Below, one piece after another: positions 46,651 through 57,055 of a stretch of DNA of 64,000 nt. Each line of letters opens with the position of its first letter. Within the stretch, counting starts at the first letter, position 1. The DNA comes from Candidatus Absconditabacterales bacterium. Lineage in GTDB: Bacteria; Patescibacteriota; Gracilibacteria; Absconditabacterales; Absconditicoccaceae. Below the pieces are notes generated by a model. It did no database searches, was not told where the DNA came from, and was given only the letters and a program-made list of their open reading frames with translations. The stretch covers positions 82,260 to 146,259 of the forward strand of contig CALDTY010000001.1 in assembly GCA_937923605.1 (NCBI GenBank). The letters run 5' to 3'. A program made the translations under genes and the position numbers.

Positions 46651-46728
46651 ATGTTTTTATTTTAGGCCTTACTGGTGAACATCTCCTATAAGCCAACATC
46701 ATAGTAGAAGAGAATAGTAATTATCATA

Positions 46729-47436
46729 CTATTCTTTGTTATATAAAACCGGCATTTTTCATTTCCACTTATTCCACAAATCTTCTTCTAATATTAGTCT
46801 CATCATAAAATTTCAAACGTTGATACGGCTTGTCTTTCCAGGGTCAAAGATACCACTTCTAATTGGTGATTCATATGCTATATACTCTGTTACTTTGTCC
46901 TCGTTTATGAGAGCATCTGGACGAACAGCTACCCAATTTTTATACGGATTGAGTCTAAGGTAATCTGCTGCTTGTTCATTATCTAAATGAAGAGGGAAAA
47001 AAGTACGAAGCAATCGAATGACAACCTTTTGTTTAGTAGATATAGTTTCATTTATTCACCTGTTTGTATTAGCTACCGTGTTCATAAGTATAATTTTAAT
47101 CTGATTTTCTCAAGACATTTTTTCTCTTGCTAAGTATACAAGCTTCATAGCATCAGTAACTAATTTTCTTGGGTGTAAAAACATACCTGTAAATGTAAGA
47201 TTATGACCAAGACAAGATACAACTGCTTCACAATCAATCAGTAAATTCACCATTTCATCTTCATCCATCTCAGAAATACTTGCAGTAATAATAGCTAGTT
47301 TGCTGTTCTTGCCCCATCAGTCTGGAATCTTGCTTGTACTACGCACCATAGCTTTTACTTCCTTTCAGGTATTTAACAGTTGTTGTACTACGTGTTTTCA
47401 AGTAGCGCCACTGGCTCAAAGTATAAGTACTGACAT
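46729..47436 (-). CDS. NAD(P)-binding SDR-like oxidoreductase
   Basis: 235 aa. Rossmann start MSVLILGASGATGKHVVQQL with GxxGxxG, then MVRSTSKIP and CEAVVSCLGHN. This is the NAD(P)H-binding atypical SDR group (YwnB/BVR-B-like). The C-terminal half (YKNWVAVRPDALINEDKV) is typical for the group. The gene lies 46 bp after the DUF2200 gene stop. The substrate is unknown. Confidence 0.85.
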
Positions 47437-47482
47437 GATTCAATATTAGCATTAAAATACAATTAAGCTACACAAATTTTTA

Positions 47483-47857
47483 CTATTTCTCTTCACGCAA
47501 AATTTTTTCCATTTTACGACCTTTTGCCAATTCATCAATCAGTTTTTCCATACGTCTACATTGTTTATATACGTTAAATTTATCTTCAATTTCTTCAATA
47601 CGATACCCACAAACTACTCCTTTGATCATATGTGCGTTGGGGTGAATTTTTGCTTTCTCAAAAAATGTTCTAAATGATACTTTCTGGTTGATAAGTAATT
47701 GTAATGTATGTTCATCAAAACCTGTAAACCACTTTATCACTTCATGAAACTCTTCTTTTGTTCTACCATTTTTTTCCAACCTATTCCAGTAAAGAGGATA
47801 AATAGATGCAAAAATCATAGCAGCAACTTGTTCATTTTTTTCTGCTGTAACTTTCAT
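47483..47857 (-). CDS. DUF2200-family protein
   Basis: 124 aa, complete in the standard code. The sequence ASIYPLYWNRLEKNGRTKEEFHEV and WFTGFDEHTLQLLINQKVSF is characteristic of DUF2200. The family's role is unknown. It has no UGA codon among its few glycines. It is upstream of the SDR gene on the same strand and probably shares its transcript. Confidence 0.85.
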   Translation of the reverse strand: MKVTAEKNEQVAAMIFASIYPLYWNRLEKNGRTKEEFHEVIKWFTGFDEHTLQLLINQKVSFRTFFEKAKIHPNAHMIKGVVCGYRIEEIEDKFNVYKQCRRMEKLIDELAKGRKMEKILREEK

Positions 47858-47943
47858 TTTTCCATTGTTTAATAAACCTTACTCTTATAAAGAAATCATT
47901 TAATCAAAGCAATACGAAGTAAAATTCCATTGATTATATGATT

Positions 47944-48060
47944 GTGTTTTGATTGGGGCATAATATAAAGTTGCAAGATTTGTCCTCAAAGAGCTTTATT
48001 ACAATACTGAACAACTGCTCTCTCAAGAGTTTAAGGAATTTGGGGAGTATATATGATCTA
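47944..48060. repeat. dispersed modular repeat, copy A (partial)
   Basis: It shares gttttgattggggcataat, the tacaatactgaacaactgct block and ctctctcaagagtttaagga with copies B-D. It lacks the internal hairpin module and the 3' half, ending at the AbiEii stop. Confidence 0.8.
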
Positions 48061-48066
48061 AATATC

Positions 48067-48864
48067 TTAGGAAGGACTAAAATCGTAATTTCTCACATAT
48101 ACTACAAAATTTGAAATACTATCATCATATTGATGAAAGAGAAAAGGCATAACGTCTTTTTGTAGCAAGGTGATGTTTTGATTTTTTACCACTCAAATCA
48201 GATATGATTTTATCTCTTCTGAATCACTAATTTGTAATTTCTCTTGCAAGAAACGTATATCTGGTTTTATACCTTTTCACATAAGATATACTACATCGTA
48301 GTAATCCCTTCATTTTGCTCTTTTACGTTCTCATATAGTAAGTATCTTATGCGACATCAATAAAGAAGCTGAAGCAACATGGATGACACTTTGTATACCA
48401 AATCATGTAAGTATAGCTTTTTCTGGTTCAAAATCATATTCTTGGTTATGTGTATCTATTCTTATAAGTAGCTTCTCTTGGACTTCTTTTCTTGTAATTG
48501 GAGCTAAATCAAATGAAGACAGTATTCACAGGAATTTAATATACCCGTGCATAGCATCTTTATCTTTCGTGGACCATTCTACTTCAAATCCATATAGCTC
48601 TAATCATTTCACACATAATGCTATCAAATCAGAAAATTCATTTTTGGTTATTCAAGAGTTATCAAAATCTAAATCTTCAGAGAATCTTTGGGTTTTATGA
48701 AAAATTCTTAATGCTGTTCATCAAATGAATTGCATTTTTTTTGCATAAGGAGAAGTATATATGAAGTGGAGAATGAGATACTGAAGATATTCTCTAAGCA
48801 TATATCTTTCTTGATGTTGTAGTCATTGAGGAAATGCTTCACGAATTTCTTGCATATTAAGCAT
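48067..48864 (-). CDS. AbiEii-type nucleotidyltransferase toxin
   Basis: 265 aa. The nucleotidyltransferase core FIGGTALRIFHKTQRFSEDL matches the AbiEii/MenT-like family (GGTxLR..R.S.DLDF), and YYDVVYLM is a typical later block. AbiEii toxins modify tRNA 3' ends or nucleotides and cause growth arrest. The ATG at 48864 overlaps the end of the antitoxin gene by 8 nt; an ATG three codons later is the alternative. The 3' end runs into repeat copy A. Confidence 0.85.
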
Positions 48865-49474
48865 GATCTATATAGTCAAGAAATAAAGAAACTCTTTTTG
48901 TCATAGCTTTGTTATCAAATCTTTTAAGATACAAATCAAATAGTTCTCTATCCACTTGTTCATGAAACTCTGATGGTAAAATTCTCCATTCTTGAAATGC
49001 GGCCTTATTATCAAGCTCATTATGATAATAAAAATAATCTAATAGAGCTTTTTCAATACTTGCAATATAATATCATCATGAGATTGATCCACTCAACTCG
49101 TATCACCAAAACAAATCTGTATCTATAGACCTATAACTAAATAATCCAATATCTGAACTAATGGATTGTGTCTTCTTCGTAGTAATCGAGGTCGATTGTA
49201 TAATGGCTTCGGGTATTAGATTATACAAATTTAAAACAGATTCTAAACTAATATATGACGGCTGTACTATTCTTCATGCAATGTGATATATATCTTTTTC
49301 TGATGTAAGACGATCTGTGAAAGAATATCGTCATCTTTTGAGTTGTATGATATGACCTGCTTGAGTTCGATCTAGTAAATTTTGTGTGCTAAGTGAATCA
49401 TCGAACATCAAAAGTTGCTGTGTACTAAACACAGGAGAGCTTGGAATAACAATTAATACTTCAGAATAGCGCAT
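48857..49474 (-). CDS. AbiEi-like antitoxin / transcriptional regulator
   Basis: 205 aa. The N-terminal winged helix (SLSTQNLLDRTQAGHIIQLK; GRYSFTD) and SYISLESVLNLYNLIPEAI fit the AbiEi antitoxin. The ending region holds the ALLDYFYYHNELDN block typical of the family. It precedes and overlaps the AbiEii gene, the standard type IV toxin-antitoxin order. It probably represses the operon. Confidence 0.8.
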
Positions 49475-49686
49475 TTTATTTCCTCAATGTAAATTTATTT
49501 ATAAATAACTTTATGTAAAAGAAATATAATGATTATTTTCTAAAATGCAAATTTCAATGCTACTATCTGGATATACAAACTTTACCTCTGGACCAAAATT
49601 ATCCTACCCTAGCTGAAATGAAGGAAGAGATTAGGAAAATAGGCTTTGCTTGAGAACAAGTTATATAAGGCATTATCAGAGCAAAA

Positions 49687-49718
49687 GAAAAGCTACACTA
49701 GTTGTGTAGCTATTTTTT
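49687..49718. terminator. terminator, AGCTACAC stem
   Basis: AAAAGCTACAC-tagtt-GTGTAGCTATTTTTT lies downstream of the minus-strand YdeI-like gene. It is the third copy of this stem in the window. Confidence 0.75.
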
Positions 49719-49763
49719 ATCAGAATGAGAAAGTTGAACCAAGGAAGCAATAAAAAGAATAAT

Positions 49764-50051
49764 CTATTTAACTTTATTAAACCATTTCTTTGCACTCTCT
49801 CTAGGATGAGGACATCATGGTCGACAGCAAGGTCTCTTTTTTCATTCACGAATATCTTCACAGAATCTAATCAAATGCTTCTCTCTAGTCACTTGTTTTT
49901 TAACTATTGTAATTCGACATATCCATTCATTACGAGCCAAAGGAGTTAAGCTATTCCATTTTTCTAAAACATCTTGATTAGTAGTCAAGACATCTCATAA
50001 ATCATCAGGAACTTCATGAACAACTCCAGTTTCAATTTTCTGAAAAGTCAT
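49764..50051 (-). CDS. YdeI/OmpD-associated family protein
   Basis: 95 aa. VHEVPDDLGDVLTTNQDVLE and KWNSLTPLARNEWICRITIV match the YdeI/bacteriocin-protection family, followed by a Cys-rich block (KRPCCRPGCPHP). The frame is closed by TAG after WFNKVK. Members are linked to resistance to peptides or to general stress; the mechanism is unknown. Two TGA codons hide it from the ORF track. Confidence 0.8.
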
Positions 50052-50192
50052 CTTCTGAGTATTTGAAATAAATTATCGTTTTATACCATTTACTATTACT
50101 CATATAAAAATAAATTACAATCATGCTTTTGATACTTATTGCATCTATCTGCAAGAAAGAAACAATACTACAAACGCAGTGATAGATTCATT

Positions 50193-50458
50193 TTTTGGAC
50201 ATAATAAAAAAGTTGTGAATACTAATCAACACAAGCTTTTTTTCTCAGAGCATCTTATACAATACTGAACAACTGCTCTCTCAAGAGTTTAAGGAATTAA
50301 TTACTTGCCTATTATTTAGGACCGAAGGGAACTAAAAAATAGATTCAAGTAATATATGCCGAAGGCTCTGAGAGTATATGAGTACAAAAAGAAAAGCTAG
50401 TATAGTCAGAGACTTGCTAGCTTGGTATGTATATTTATAAGCGTGTGTTAGTAGAATA
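50193..50458. repeat. dispersed modular repeat, copy B (full length)
   Basis: It has the complete order: ttggacataataa-type 5' part, aatactgaacaactgctctc, ctcaagagtttaagg, an inserted ~72-bp hairpin module (50297-50368), tgagagtatatgagtacaaa, and a 3' stem-loop with AAGCTAG...CTAGCTT. The module folds as ATTACTTG / CAAGTAAT around an inner CTATTATTTAG / CTAAAAAATAG stem with loop gaccgaagggaa. It occupies the intergenic region before the flavin monooxygenase gene. It has no ORF. Confidence 0.85.
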
Positions 50459-50573
50459 ATATATAGTAAGTAATACCAAATAAATGTATATGTAAATATA
50501 ACTATTTATATTATTTTTTTGATTATCACAAAGTTCTCAATATACTTTATGTATTTAGTGGGGAACAATACTT

Positions 50574-51770
50574 ATGAAGATACTTATATCTTGAGCTTGA
50601 ATAGCATGACTAACCTGTGCCTATCGACTACAAAAGTTTGGCTTTGAACCAATCGTAGTTGAAAAAGCAAAGGAGCTACGTGATGAATGATACATGATTG
50701 ATTTTCTCTGAGAATGATTACAAATTTCAGAAGCAATGTGAATTTTTCCTGCACTTCAAAAAAAGTGTGAGCAATTTAAGTGACTAAACGTATTAAATGA
50801 CAGCTGAAAGAAAGTTTGAGGGTTTAGTATAAAAGATACACAAGATTATATGGCAACAAAATGACATAAATTTATATCAATATCTCGTGGAGACTTGGAA
50901 AGAGAGCTATACAACTCACTTCAGAACAAGAAAGCTATTCGTTTTGATGATTACATTACCTCTCTTGAGGAGCATAGCGATTGAGTTCACATTACTTTTG
51001 ATAGTGGGAAAAATGACGTATTTGATATTGTAATTTGAGCTGATGGAATACACTCTTCAACACGTGAATTTGTACGATGAAATGAACAACAATTTCTTTA
51101 TTGAATGGATTCAAAAGTGCTTATCACTCGCCTATGAGGAGTATGAAAATTGAGAGATTATGAATGATACGCTAAATCTCATCTAGCTCCTTGAAAAATG
51201 ATGATAACCATACCTACAATAAACGAAGATTTATTAGTAATCTGCTGAATAAATACTAAAGAAAAATTGTGAGACATCAGAAAGAATTCTCATAAGTTTA
51301 TCAAAGAGAATTATTCACAATACTCTTTAGGAAAAGAAGTTTGTGATTGATTGAAGGACGATACATTTGTATTCGTAGATGATATAGCTCAAGTTCGTAT
51401 GAAACAGCGATACAAATGACGTACTATTCTTATATGAGATGCTGCAAGTTGTCCGACTCTACTCTCTGGACAATGAGCTCATATGGCAATGACTCAAGCA
51501 TATGTACTTGCTCATCAACTCTCATTACATAAAGATTCGTATATCAAAGCGTTTGAATGACATAATGAAGCTTTGTTTGAATTGGTTAAAGAAAGAATGA
51601 AAAGAGCTAAAAAACTTCAATGAACTGTAATACCAAAGAATTGGTTTATGACTAAAGTGAGTTATATGATATTTTTACTTATGAAGTACAAACGAATGAT
51701 AAATCTTTCGTTTGCTCCTTTCGCAAAACCTAGCTTATTTGATGAATGATACCCTCTAGAAAGACAATAA
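50574..51770 (+). CDS. FAD-dependent monooxygenase (PHBH/TetX-like)
   Basis: 398 aa. Start MKILISGAGIAGLTCAYRLQ with all three Gly of GxGxxG coded by TGA. It has the DG motif (VIGADGIHSSTREFVRG) and the GD motif (RTILIGDAASCPTLLSGQGA). These mark a class A flavin hydroxylase such as TetX, UbiH or PHBH types. It oxidises an aromatic or polyketide-like compound with NAD(P)H and O2. It is followed after 31 bp by a membrane-anchored hydrolase. The substrate is unknown; a xenobiotic or antibiotic is possible. Confidence 0.9.
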
Positions 51771-51801
51771 CACTCACATGTTTTAATTTTATGAGCGCAA
51801 G

Positions 51802-52845
51802 ATGAATCTTTTAGTTAATGTGTTATACATTGTAGCTGGGTTGATACTTCTTTTTTTTATAGCATTATGAATGGGTCGTGTATTCAAAAAAAGATGACAA
51901 AAAGAATTTGATGAAACAGCACTTTTACAAGAAGGAGGTAAATTTATAACAAATACTGAAGGGAGAAGAATTGAATATTTTGTGTACGGTATTGCTGATA
52001 TAAATGCACCTGTTGTTGTGAACATCCATGGTTCATGATTAGAAGCACTATTTGAAAAATGACTCTATGAGGATATTTGTGAGCAACTTAGTGTAAGAGG
52101 AATTGCTATTAGCCTACCATGAATGGGATATACTGATATAAAAATTGGACGTACGGTAATAAACTGGGTAGAAGAAGACTTAGAACCTGTTCTAGAAAAA
52201 GAAAACGTCAAAGATTTCGTTATAACTGGACATTCACAAGGAGCTCCTCACGCTATGGCTGCTGCTTATCATTGCAAAAAGAGATGTACATGATTGGGGC
52301 TAAACGCACCTTTACTTCCAAACCATGTAACTAAAGACATTAAACTAGAATGAGCAATAGGTGCAGAATCATTATTAACTACTGAGCAACTGCAACAACC
52401 ATTGATGTCTTGGTATTTTACTTTTATGTATCTGATTTTTGAGATACTCTCTCCTTGGCTTACTCTACAATATCTTTTCAATTCCACACCAAGAATTAAA
52501 GAAGATGTTACATTAGTTGAAAGGATAAAGAAAAGCTCCAAAAGAAGTTTAGTCCGTGGCTCACTTGGAAATACATGGGAAACAGCAAAAGATGTCTGCT
52601 ATGATCGGTGATTTGATCCTCGTTTGATTGATGTAAATAATATCTGCATCTGGCATGCAAAAGATGATGCTCAATGTCCGCCTTCAATCGGTAATCGACT
52701 TGCGAATCATTTCTCACAAAAAAATATCGACGTTACTTTTAAGGATGAAGCTCAAGGCTTTGGCCATTTTACCTATTGTCGTGGAGAGTATCTTGAGCCT
52801 AACAACAGCATGATACATGCTTTGACACAAAGTTTGAAAGATTAA
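51802..52845 (+). CDS. membrane-anchored alpha/beta hydrolase
   Basis: 347 aa. N-terminal helix (VLYIVAGLILLFFIALGMG), oxyanion region VVNIHGSGLEA, nucleophile elbow GHSQGAPHA (Ser), and a late Asp (HAKDDAQCPP) and His (GFGHFTYC). This completes a catalytic triad in a canonical alpha/beta hydrolase fold. It is co-directional with the monooxygenase, so a shared oxidation/hydrolysis pathway is likely. The ORF track fragments it into three. Confidence 0.88.
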
Positions 52846-52894
52846 AGCATTACAATTCTAAAATAAGAAAACACTCTAATAGTATTTCTAGATT

Positions 52895-53157
52895 ATATTT
52901 TGAGATTGGAGCATAATAGCAATTTGCAAACTTTTTTCCTCATAGCGCCCCATTACAATACTACACAACTACTCTCTCAAGAGTTTAAGGAATTAATTAC
53001 TTGCCTATTATTTAGGACCGAAGGGAACTAAAGAATAGATTCAAGTAATATATGCCGAAGGCTCTGAGAGTATATGAGTACAAAAAGAAAAGCTAGTATA
53101 GTGCAGGACTATGCTAGCTGGGTATGTATTATTTATAAGCGTTTATTAGTAGAACAA
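52895..53157. repeat. dispersed modular repeat, copy C (full length)
   Basis: It is near-identical to copy B over the central 130 bp (ctcaagagtttaaggaatta ... ccgaaggctctgagagtata), including the hairpin module (gaccgaagggaa loop). Differences: one G replaces A in the inner stem (CTAAAGAATAG), and the 3' stem region reads agtgcaggactatgctag. Confidence 0.85.
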
Positions 53158-53177
53158 GAGATAAATAACACTGTAAA

Positions 53178-53819
53178 TTATTTCATTAGAATCATATCTC
53201 TCTTATCAAATCTAACTTTCGCAAGAGAAGCATAAGTATCATCTGGATGCCTATATCAAACAGCGACAACAACACAACTCGTTAGAGTCTTTTCTTTTAA
53301 TCACAATATTTCATCATATTTCTTCGGGTCAAATCACTCCATTGGGCATGCATCTATACCTAATTGAGCAGATGTAGAAAGTAAAAATCACAGAGAAATA
53401 TATACTTGTTTCGTTAATCGGTCTGCGGTTTCTTCATCAGATTTACCCTCCAAGAAACCAAGTATCATTTTTTTATATCAATCCAATCCATCCAATGTCA
53501 TTCATCTAACATCTGCTATTTTTTGTATGTATGAATAAACTCGGTCAGTTCCCATATCTAAGGTCCTGCATAAAACTATTAAGTGTGATGCATCGGTAAT
53601 TTGAGCTTGGTCTCGTGAATATGGTTTTAGTTTTACTCTAACATCTTTTGATTCTACAACCACAAATCATCGACCTTGAAGTCATAGGCTTGATGGGCTT
53701 AATCTCAATGATTCCAAAAGAATATTCAAATCGGTTTCAGAAATTTTCTTTTCTGTATCAAATTTCTTCGTTGCGTATCTTCGATTCAGTTGTGATATGA
53801 GTTTATTTTGTGTTTTCAT
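53178..53819 (-). CDS. nitroreductase-family oxidoreductase
   Basis: 213 aa. It starts LNRRYATKKFDTEKKISE, with the FMN-binding RYATKxF and SLRLSPSSLGLQGRGFVVVE. Later come CPMEGFDPKKYDEILGL and VVVAVGYRHPDD, as in NfsB/YfkO-type NAD(P)H nitroreductases. It uses FMN to reduce quinones or nitroaromatics. It is 20 bp after the Hsp31-like gene, so the two are an operon. Confidence 0.9.
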
Positions 53820-53839
53820 GTTATAAAAATATATAAAAA

Positions 53840-54703
53840 CTAACTAAGCTCTTTCAATAAAGTTTCTGCTGCCAACTTTCCTAATTCATTAGAGGCCAAA
53901 GGACTTGCTCCTGTGATTAGCTTTCTATCAACACATACAGTCTTATCGGCCTTTGTGTTTACTATATTTGCACCTAAACTTTTTAATCTTTCACTCAAAC
54001 CCACTGGCATCTTTCCTGGCAAATAACCAATAAAGGGAGTGAAATTATCAACAGAATCTGGGAATACAGCCATATCATATCACTTATATATGAATTCTTG
54101 ATTGTCTAAGGTAGTTGAAAGTAGTGACCCTGGTCAATGACAAAGAGTGATAGTAAATAAGCTATTTTCTTTAGCCCAGTGTAAAATTTTACTAACATTC
54201 CTATCTTCTGGAAGTCCAATCATAGCACCATGACCACCTGGAATAAATACAGCTGCATATGGATCTGCATCATCAAGTGATTCCTCTACAAAATCATGTA
54301 ACTTCATAGGCTTTTCAAAGTTAGATTTGTATTCATCATACAATGATTTTACATGTGTATCCTCCTTTGGAAATGCCCACATTTCAAAAACCACTGGTTT
54401 ACCTGTAGGTGTAGCTATTTCAAAATCAAACCCAGCATTCTTAAGATGTAACATAGGCAATATTGCTTCTACTGGATGATTACCAGTAGAGAACTTTTTG
54501 CCATTCTTCATCGTCATGTTCTTTTGTTCAGTGAAAATAACAAGAATCTTTGATTTCTTTCATTGATATTTCGTGTAAGAAATATTTTCAAAATCAGTGG
54601 TACCTGAAGTTCATAGCTTGAGAGCTATTTTAGAGGGACTATATGAACCATCTGATTCTAATTGAGGAGCGATTCCTAGTAGCTTTCTTATTGTATCCAG
54701 CAT
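53840..54703 (-). CDS. DJ-1/PfpI family, Hsp31/HchA-like glyoxalase III
   Basis: 287 aa. The catalytic cysteine sits in TLCHGPGSLL, preceded by VFIPGGHGAMIGLPED. HHx/Asp partners and a C-terminal GASPLASNELGKLAAETLL fit the HchA group. The N-terminal 55 residues (RKLLGIAPQLESDGSYSPSK) were added by reading TGA. It detoxifies methylglyoxal and may act as a deglycase or chaperone. It is divergent from an HxlR gene, 119 bp away. Confidence 0.88.
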
Positions 54704-54822
54704 AGCAATATTGATAAGGTAAAAGAAGTTATCTTGCATATATCAACTAAGTTACTATTCTATACCTAGTATTCAATAGCCACTCGTTCACTAGATTACC
54801 TTTTAGTAACTTAAAAAATATT

Positions 54823-55146
54823 ATGAAAGACGCATCTTTCAAAGTACATTGAGAAGATAGTCCAATGTATAAACTTTTTGAACTACTAGGGAAGAAACGA
54901 ATTATCAATATATCATATGTGATCATGCAAGGTTGCAATTGATTCAACGAAATAAAAGATGCTATACCACAAATGAGTGGTAAGATATTATCTAATAGAC
55001 TTAAACTTCTTCAGCATGAAGGACTTATTGTTAGAGAAGTAGAAAAGGAAACTCCAATAAAGATAAGATACAATTTAACTGACTTATGAAAAAAAGTTGC
55101 TAAGAAAGTTTGTGAGATGTGAAAGATAGTTGATGCTGCAGAATAA
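54823..55146 (+). CDS. HxlR-type transcriptional regulator
   Basis: 107 aa with the winged HTH pattern of the family (MYKLFELLGKKRIINISYVI; QMSGKILSNRLKLLQHEGLI; IKIRYNLTDLGKKV). HxlR regulators often sense electrophiles or quinones through cysteines; this one has Cys in QGCNGFNE. Its position opposite the Hsp31/nitroreductase pair suggests control of that operon. The other genes nearby are separated from it by a repeat copy. Confidence 0.88.
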
Positions 55147-55178
55147 TTTATGCATAAAAAAATCACCATAAAAGCAGT

Positions 55179-55390
55179 TGTGAACTATGTTTTGAGGTTT
55201 TGGAGCATAATAACAAAGTTGCGAACTTTTTTTCTCAAAGTACCCCATTACAATACTGAAGGACTACTCTCTCAAGAGTTTAAGGAGTTTTGAGAGTATC
55301 TATGAGCTGAGGTCAAAAAGAAAAGCTAGTATAGTCAGAGACTAGCTAGCTTGGTTAGTGTTGTTTATAAGGGTTCGTTAATAGAACAAC
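55179..55390. repeat. dispersed modular repeat, copy D (module-less)
   Basis: It starts tgaactatgttttgaggttt and continues through tctctcaagagtttaagga, then directly reaches tgagagtatctatgag and the 3' stem-loop AAAGCTAG...CTAGCTT. The ~72-bp hairpin module of copies B and C is exactly absent here. It lies between the HxlR gene and the minus-strand propeller-like gene. Confidence 0.85.
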
Positions 55391-55394
55391 CAAA

Positions 55395-56564
55395 CTACAA
55401 GTTTAATTCACCACAATGAGAAGAATAGAGACTATAGGCTCAATCATTCAACCTTGTAAAAGTTAAATTCTCTCAGTCTGGTGACATAACAAACTCTTGA
55501 ATAATTTCATATCAATTAAATTCTTCTCAATCAATAACCATATAACTTTGTTTTTTATCAGAGTTAGTTCAATAAAAAACATATCTACTTAAATCATCAT
55601 TAGCCTGAAACCAAATAATAGAATGATATTTTTTGCTTTTGATATTGTTTTTTAAAATATAACTCATATCTCATTCACCAATCTCAGATATATATTTGTT
55701 TCCGTCAGCCGAAAGATATAAGTTATCTATATTATTTGAATCTTCTAAACTGTGTAGAATTCAGTTTGAATATGTCTTTCGTCAAACGTTCCGTTCATAA
55801 AAAGTTAACACATCATCTATAGATTGATAATTCATATCGTAAATTCTGTTAGATGAAGAATAAATTTTATCTCAATTCACTAAAATAACATAGTCTCAGT
55901 CAACAATTCACACTATAGCATAATCATTACTATAATTAGCAAATTTAAATGAAACTGCATCATCTAATCATTCTATATTTTTTCAATCTTTTACAATTAG
56001 CGATACTCAATCATTCTTATACTTATATGAGTAACTTGTGCCATCAAAAGAAAATCATATTCATGATACAGATTCATAAGTTCATACAACATCTCAATTC
56101 ATAATTAAAGTTCTTTCATCACCTATAGCATCTACATTCCCCGTCAAAGAAACCAACATATAATCATCTCAATTTACTGCAATTGGTGATACTCAATAAG
56201 AATTAACGAATATACTTGTATCTATGTTATCATAAGGTCATTTAACCTCATAGTCTAATAGCAAATATTCTTGACTACCTGTTCATCAAACAGCATAAAA
56301 ATGTTCGCTGTCCTCAGTAAAATCAAAAGTGGAAAGAGTATCAAAAGAATCAGTTACAGTTCAGTCAACTGATACATGTCTATCTCAGTTAGTATTTTTT
56401 CAAATAAATCAAAATCTCTTTCAAGTATTTGAGTATTTCAAATCATATATGTACTCATAACCTCAGACACACTTTTGAAAATCATAAGCAAAATCTCCTT
56501 CTTTATTAGAAAAAAATAATATTGCCAAAGCAAATAACACTACTAAAGAAATAATATATTTCAT
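55395..56564 (-). CDS. secreted beta-propeller-like (WD40/TolB-type) protein
   Basis: 389 aa with N-terminal signal/anchor (YIISLVVLFALAILFFS). The rest is a series of ~45-residue beta units with repeated SxDG/DGxxY turns (GFSFDGTSYSYKYKNDGVSL; LYLSADGNKYISEIGEGDMS; FVMSPDGENLTFTRLNDG), the pattern of TolB/DPP-like propeller blades. The final Cys pair (QKCVGG at the start and SSHCGELN at the end) could form a disulfide closing the ring. More than 25 TGA codons were read. Function unknown. Confidence 0.68.
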
Positions 56565-56802
56565 GAACGAAGATTAGTAAATATAAATTATAATAAAAAA
56601 TATCATCGTAATATAAAGGCAAACAATACATAGATTATTTAGTTAACACAATGCCCATTCTGCAAACTAAATGACGTAAAGTATATAAGATACATAGTTT
56701 CAGAGTACAGGAAACATTAGTTCTAGAATAATTGTTTACATATATGCTCTATTATAATATATGTAAGATAAAAAAATTATAAAAAAACCACCCTAAAGGT
56801 AT

Positions 56803-56830
56803 TCGTGAACTATGTTTTGAGATTTTGGAG
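56803..56830. repeat. dispersed modular repeat, copy E (5' fragment only)
   Basis: gtgaactatgttttgagattttggag matches the 5' end of copy D, then the sequence departs abruptly at 56831 (gtgaaaggag). The break coincides with the proposed left end of the integrative island. Confidence 0.65.
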
Positions 56831-57006
56831 GTGAAAGGAGGGATTTTGAACATAACCTAAGAAACATCTTTAATTTCGTTAGTAGTAGTAAAAGAACCTT
56901 TACTACTGCTCTTTTCGCATTGTATATAAGAGATTTCTGAAGCAAGAAAGATATAGCTAACTGATTGACCAAGAAGCAACTAATCTACTATGATTTAATG
57001 GATTAG
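56812..57006 (+). CDS. short ORF across the island junction
   Basis: 64 codons; the first six derive from repeat copy E and the rest from beyond the junction (RTFTTALFALYIRDFGSKKD; IANGLTKKQLIYYDLMD). It contains four TGA codons. It may be a chimeric, truncated remnant of an island gene. There is no family match. It precedes the next gene by about 50 bp. Confidence 0.3.
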
Positions 57007-57055
57007 ATAATCAAGGTAATGAGATATGAACATTACATTTATATTTATATTCAAT

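Noticed and set aside
54747-54947. Minus-strand ORF antisense to the HxlR gene
   Set aside because: It overlaps the start of a well-supported HxlR regulator and shows no coding features.
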